DNA from: Alkalinema sp. CAN_BIN05
Lineage (GTDB): Bacteria; Cyanobacteriota; Cyanobacteriia; Leptolyngbyales; Leptolyngbyaceae
Reading direction: 5' to 3'
NCBI GenBank assembly: GCA_026786325.1
Contig: JAJAYH010000414.1
Span: 1 to 6,092, forward strand
Length of the DNA stretch: 6,092 nucleotides
The notes under the pieces were generated by a model that saw only the letters and a list, made by a program, of their open reading frames with translations, did not search any database and was not told the origin of the DNA. The translations under genes and the position numbers were made by a program. Shown piece by piece: positions 6,019 through 6,092 of this stretch. Each line of letters opens with the position of its first letter. The first letter of the stretch is position 1.

Positions 6019-6092
6019 ACTGTGTATTTGGCCTTTAAAGCAAATGCGCTGTCAAATACAAAGGCTATCTATCCTGTAACCAGTCGAACATA
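6019..6092 (+). other. Spacer after the response regulator with interlocking inverted repeats
   Basis: No gene starts are visible in these last 74 bases; the next gene, probably a CheY homologue, should begin beyond the edge. TGTATTTG (6023-6030) is the exact complement of CAAATACA (6053-6060), and GCCTTT (6031-6036) is the exact complement of AAAGGC (6060-6065). The two pairings cross and share base 6060, so they are alternatives or would form a pseudoknot. No terminator T-run follows. Confidence 0.5.

Overview
This window looks like cyanobacterial chromosome. Three things point there. Several proteins belong to families that are cyanobacterial or nearly so (HmpF, a PatA/PixG-type regulator, a KGK-like protein). 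The CcsA-type cytochrome c assembly protein is the type shared by cyanobacteria and plastids. The palindrome CGATCG, core of the cyanobacterial HIP1 motif, occurs 25 times by hand count where about 1.5 would be expected by chance. No species can be named. I saw no phage genes, insertion sequence, CRISPR array, tRNA or rRNA.

Layout. Bases 1-315 hold no supported gene but contain a perfect 16-bp inverted repeat (46-93). A rightward run of three genes follows: ccsA (316-1305), a small divergent KGK-family-like protein (1335-1700) and tilS (1741-2745, or from a GTG at 1735). Gaps of 29 and 40 bp suggest co-transcription, although the functions are unrelated (cytochrome c assembly, unknown, tRNA-Ile modification). 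tilS meets the leftward gene hmpF (2754-4508) tail to tail with only 8 bp between stop codons. There is no room for an ordinary terminator, but a perfect 18-bp inverted repeat lies inside the last part of tilS.

hmpF is divergent from a PatA/PixG-like response regulator (4801-6018). The 292-bp region between them contains a 7-bp-stem hairpin and a 22-bp near-perfect palindrome. This head-to-head pair matches the known cyanobacterial arrangement at the edge of a chemotaxis-like (hmp/pil) locus controlling type IV pilus motility. The regulator would be the first gene of that cluster, and CheY, CheW, MCP and CheA homologues are predicted just beyond the right edge.

No undescribed multi-gene system is visible. 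The less routine observations are non-coding: several long inverted repeats and palindromes, a triple 13-bp repeat filling the KGK-tilS gap, and a KGK-type protein that has lost both lysines of the motif.
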